This document shows, one piece after another, positions 62,901 through 64,000 of a stretch of DNA of 64,000 bases (position 1 is the stretch's first letter; each line of letters opens with the position of its first letter). The DNA comes from Vibrio diazotrophicus (GTDB lineage: Bacteria; Pseudomonadota; Gammaproteobacteria; Enterobacterales; Vibrionaceae): NCBI RefSeq assembly GCF_038452265.1, contig NZ_CP151842.1, positions 2,852,001 to 2,916,000 on the forward strand, read 5' to 3'. The notes beneath the pieces were generated by a model that saw only the letters and a program-made list of their open reading frames with translations, was not told the DNA's origin and searched no databases. A program made the position numbers and the translations under genes.

Positions 62901-63567
62901 GTGCTTGTCTTTCGGCAGCCCCCCACCATGGCTGGTAGCGGAACACATTTTGTGCATCGTTAACGTAATTGTCAGACCACCCTACGATATTCTCAGTGGC
63001 ATTGGATGCGGTAAACGAACTTGGCCCATAGCTCGAGTAGACTGTCCCTTCTGTTTTCCAGCTCTGGACCGCTTGTGGGAAATACTCACATTGTTCAAAG
63101 GTCGGCGGAATATAGTCTTCAATATCTTCGGGTTCTACCGCTTCACAAGTGAGATCAGCGCCATCATTAGTCTGAACCGTAACATTTCCGGGCTTCATCT
63201 CCATATTCATTGAATCAATAAGCGCCCAACTGTTCACATTTGAGTCTAAGTTCTTACGGTAATAGCGACTAGGGATCGAGCCCGTGGCCTCGTTGAGAAT
63301 TCGCACTCTATATCGAGTACTTTGCTGCAGAGTGTGATCATTAAAAAAGTAGAGGCTGTCAGATACGTGCTCTTCGGTGTACCACAACGTTTTTAGCGGA
63401 TTATTCCCCGACTCTTGGAAAGTTGCAGACTGAAAGATTCCTGGGCTACCCACAACCGTGAATTCAATAACGGCAAATTTTTGACCTTTGAACGTACATA
63501 TTTCAGCAAAAGCACTCTGTATAAAAAACAAAAGTAACAGTGGCAGACAACGAAATAACTTAGCCAT
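59977..63567 (-). CDS. mshQ: MSHA biogenesis protein MshQ
   Basis: The ATG at 63567 with GGAGTAAGC upstream gives 1196 residues. A signal peptide ends near QSAFAEICTFKG. The rest is secreted, rich in Ser, Thr and Asn, with paired cysteines, and has a C-terminal domain (NFIAGSELKSTVELTHAVAQ to the end) typical of MshQ-like proteins (DUF6701, as I recall). It is the last gene of the MSHA type IV pilus locus, needed or accessory to pilus function depending on species. It starts 2 bp after mshP. Confidence 0.9.
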   Translation of the reverse strand: MAKLFRCLPLLLLFFIQSAFAEICTFKGQKFAVIEFTVVGSPGIFQSATFQESGNNPLKTLWYTEEHVSDSLYFFNDHTLQQSTRYRVRILNEATGSIPSRYYRKNLDSNVNSWALIDSMNMEMKPGNVTVQTNDGADLTCEAVEPEDIEDYIPPTFEQCEYFPQAVQSWKTEGTVYSSYGPSSFTASNATENIVGWSDNYVNDAQNVFRYQPWWGAAERQALRIGFDTTQNSNTYIANCQGYGCGTKSLHVTFEGADYNIDDGLFEERKAEPPEPLNVSFDSINDLYIQVNSSSTDFSSFCNNNGLCSYADTGGAFELTILKNLKSLTVQNVRSDKKLNVRLSPGLKIEKFSVNGNTAVYFAEDSSVLLGTASIGEWGDTQVYLGSDSVISIAGDGNDTTSDLTTGPIRFIPIYPSSGSSNYKKPLFYGPAANYHIKASGVLEAYLLAKSMNFDVGISIKGSITAHTLNVVGNVTVARDSADPECWNETDTNKNYNLILQPKSDIALVCQTLKPELSVFSEGMLARDFTGTVVVTVDGVTTPYSVTNGIFNLSLLLSTTESKKVSVLAYIEGDEANNTVSGSYEFVPYKLNVESQYVIANKPVEVSAFAQACDDNGAVVDLGYNGSPTIQSSWVRPSTGLGSLSYSPVFNNGQSTSELTLEESGEYLVTMADENFSCTGDHCPIDGDTLKGQFTVYSRPWTFAICSPNNTPMNGNITDASSTGFTSAGNVFALNVRPLRWVSTGNDSDPVSGSEAIETSSYCSSPVTQNFFIAGSELKSTVELTHAVAQPSGGADGTLSGTLALSNSEGVSNSYLPFGGLAWSEVGVLRVNADTQASYLGMNVNQGYRDIGRFYPAWLSLISNNWNYSSNHDEFMYMGQSIAYDFVVEAQNMQGGATTNYSSFSPSLIADVKLLAVDTSDDNSEFGSRVEDYDLHFWDGSSQWSGAELQVSDAPFQFNKLQTTSSPLITRADGPYEDGFGLRVTANSSGVKADGVDFKTSEAPNLELNSSGVTLDTGKPFSAQPDIRYGRMVLDDVGGTSTSTIYIPLRTEYWNGSRFIGNEQDSGSTFVSLGGYVCQQTVWSGSGSASSASLQGADPAVAVTNGVSNKLSAKPHSNVDASSLREQIRFWLRMSDTSPQLSEMNVSCGTSYTNQPWLQYNWRDRGDEDPSAVVTFGVYRGNDRIIFRGESGLTGQ

Positions 63568-63569
63568 GC

Positions 63570-64000
63570 TTACTCCTTCACCCAAACTTCTTGCTTACGC
63601 TCAACCTGATACTGCCCGCTGCCACAAACAGCGACGCTCTCAACTTTGTAATAATTCACGGAATCTAATGCTCCCAGTGAATAACACTGAGTGTTCACAG
63701 AGCAACCTACAAATTGAGTCATCAAATTATTTGCCTTAGTTTGCACATTTCCCCAATTGCTAAGACACACATTAGCAACCACGCTGTTAGCCGTGTTCAA
63801 TGGATACAACTGAGTAAGTGCTAACTCATTAACTGAGTGAGCAACAAACCATGCTCTTGTTCCCAACAGATCTTTCGATAGTGCATCTCGGTTTGACCAT
63901 TCCATACGAGCAAGCGCATTGGCAAGAAAGCCCATCACCACAATCACAAAGATAGCAACGATATAGAGATTACCAGCCTGCTTTTTAACGCTAGGGAACA
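63570..64000 (-). CDS. mshP: MSHA biogenesis protein MshP, start cut by window end
   Basis: About 143 residues are visible on the minus strand, beginning FPSVKKQAGNLYIVAIFVIVVMG. The hydrophobic N-terminal helix after KKQAGN is the prepilin-like segment of MshP minor pilin-like proteins. Bases 63999-64000 supply TG, so the initiator codon spans the window edge and only one base is missing. The C-terminus has VESVAVCGSGQYQVERKQEVWVKE. It is directly upstream of mshQ. Confidence 0.85.
   Translation of the reverse strand, partial: FPSVKKQAGNLYIVAIFVIVVMGFLANALARMEWSNRDALSKDLLGTRAWFVAHSVNELALTQLYPLNTANSVVANVCLSNWGNVQTKANNLMTQFVGCSVNTQCYSLGALDSVNYYKVESVAVCGSGQYQVERKQEVWVKE

Overview
The window is a chromosomal segment of a gammaproteobacterium, almost certainly a Vibrio or close relative. 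The evidence is the conserved order tkt-metK-sprT-dns-rsmE-gshB-yqgE-ruvX-pilU/pilT-yggS-proC-yggT-yggU-rdgB-hemW, an MSHA pilus locus (mshP, mshQ) running into mreBCD, a Dns-type nuclease, and two ERIC-type intergenic repeats. I cannot name the species from sequence alone. Nearly all genes are housekeeping genes with ordinary lengths and intact motifs.

Layout. 1-196 is the start of epd (minus strand). 197-4490 is an AT-rich accessory block between epd and tkt: an STT3-like GT-C membrane protein, a polyprenyl-phosphate-type GT2 glycosyltransferase and a SAM methyltransferase. These are followed by an 11-copy hexamer repeat and what look like gene remnants. 4.5-8 kb holds tkt and divergent metK with probable MetJ boxes. 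8.2-13.6 kb runs DUF2189, sprT, dns, rsmE, gshB, yqgE, ruvX. 13.6-15.8 kb is the twitching-motility ATPase pair pilU/pilT, divergent from 15.8-20.7 kb (yggS, proC, yggT, yggU, DUF4426, rdgB, hemW). 20.7-23.1 kb has alkA-like, glsB and trmB on the minus strand; 23.3-25.9 kb has mutY, yggX and mltC. 26-27.4 kb is a nine-gene tRNA cluster (Phe, Thr, Asn) in two transcription units, each with its own promoter and an identical terminator.

27.5-35.4 kb: djlA divergent from the outer-membrane biogenesis operon lptD-surA-pdxA-rsmA-apaG-apaH. 35.4-39.4 kb (minus): folA, yjjB/yjjP, obgE, rpmA, rplU, with ispB divergent. 40.6-42.4 kb: mdh and argR, divergent, with a probable ARG box pair in front of argR. 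42.7-47.5 kb: a TAXI-type TRAP transporter (binding protein, then fused permease), a UspA-like protein and a duplicated DUF2061 membrane protein. 47.5-51.3 kb (minus): an orphan GH2-type sugar-binding domain, rraB, tldD and a Nit-type amidohydrolase. 51.4-59.8 kb (minus): yhdP, rng, maf, mreD, mreC, mreB. 60-64 kb (minus): mshQ and mshP, the last genes of the MSHA pilus locus. mshP is cut by the window end, apparently inside its start codon.

The part most worth following up is the 4 kb accessory block at the left. Its three genes are tightly spaced and co-directional, and they have the composition and domain content of a small glycan-transfer module placed in an otherwise conserved central-metabolism neighbourhood. 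The rest is core genome with some regulatory details: hairpins overlapping genes, palindromic operators, ERIC copies and tRNA-Phe isodecoders with compensatory acceptor-stem changes.
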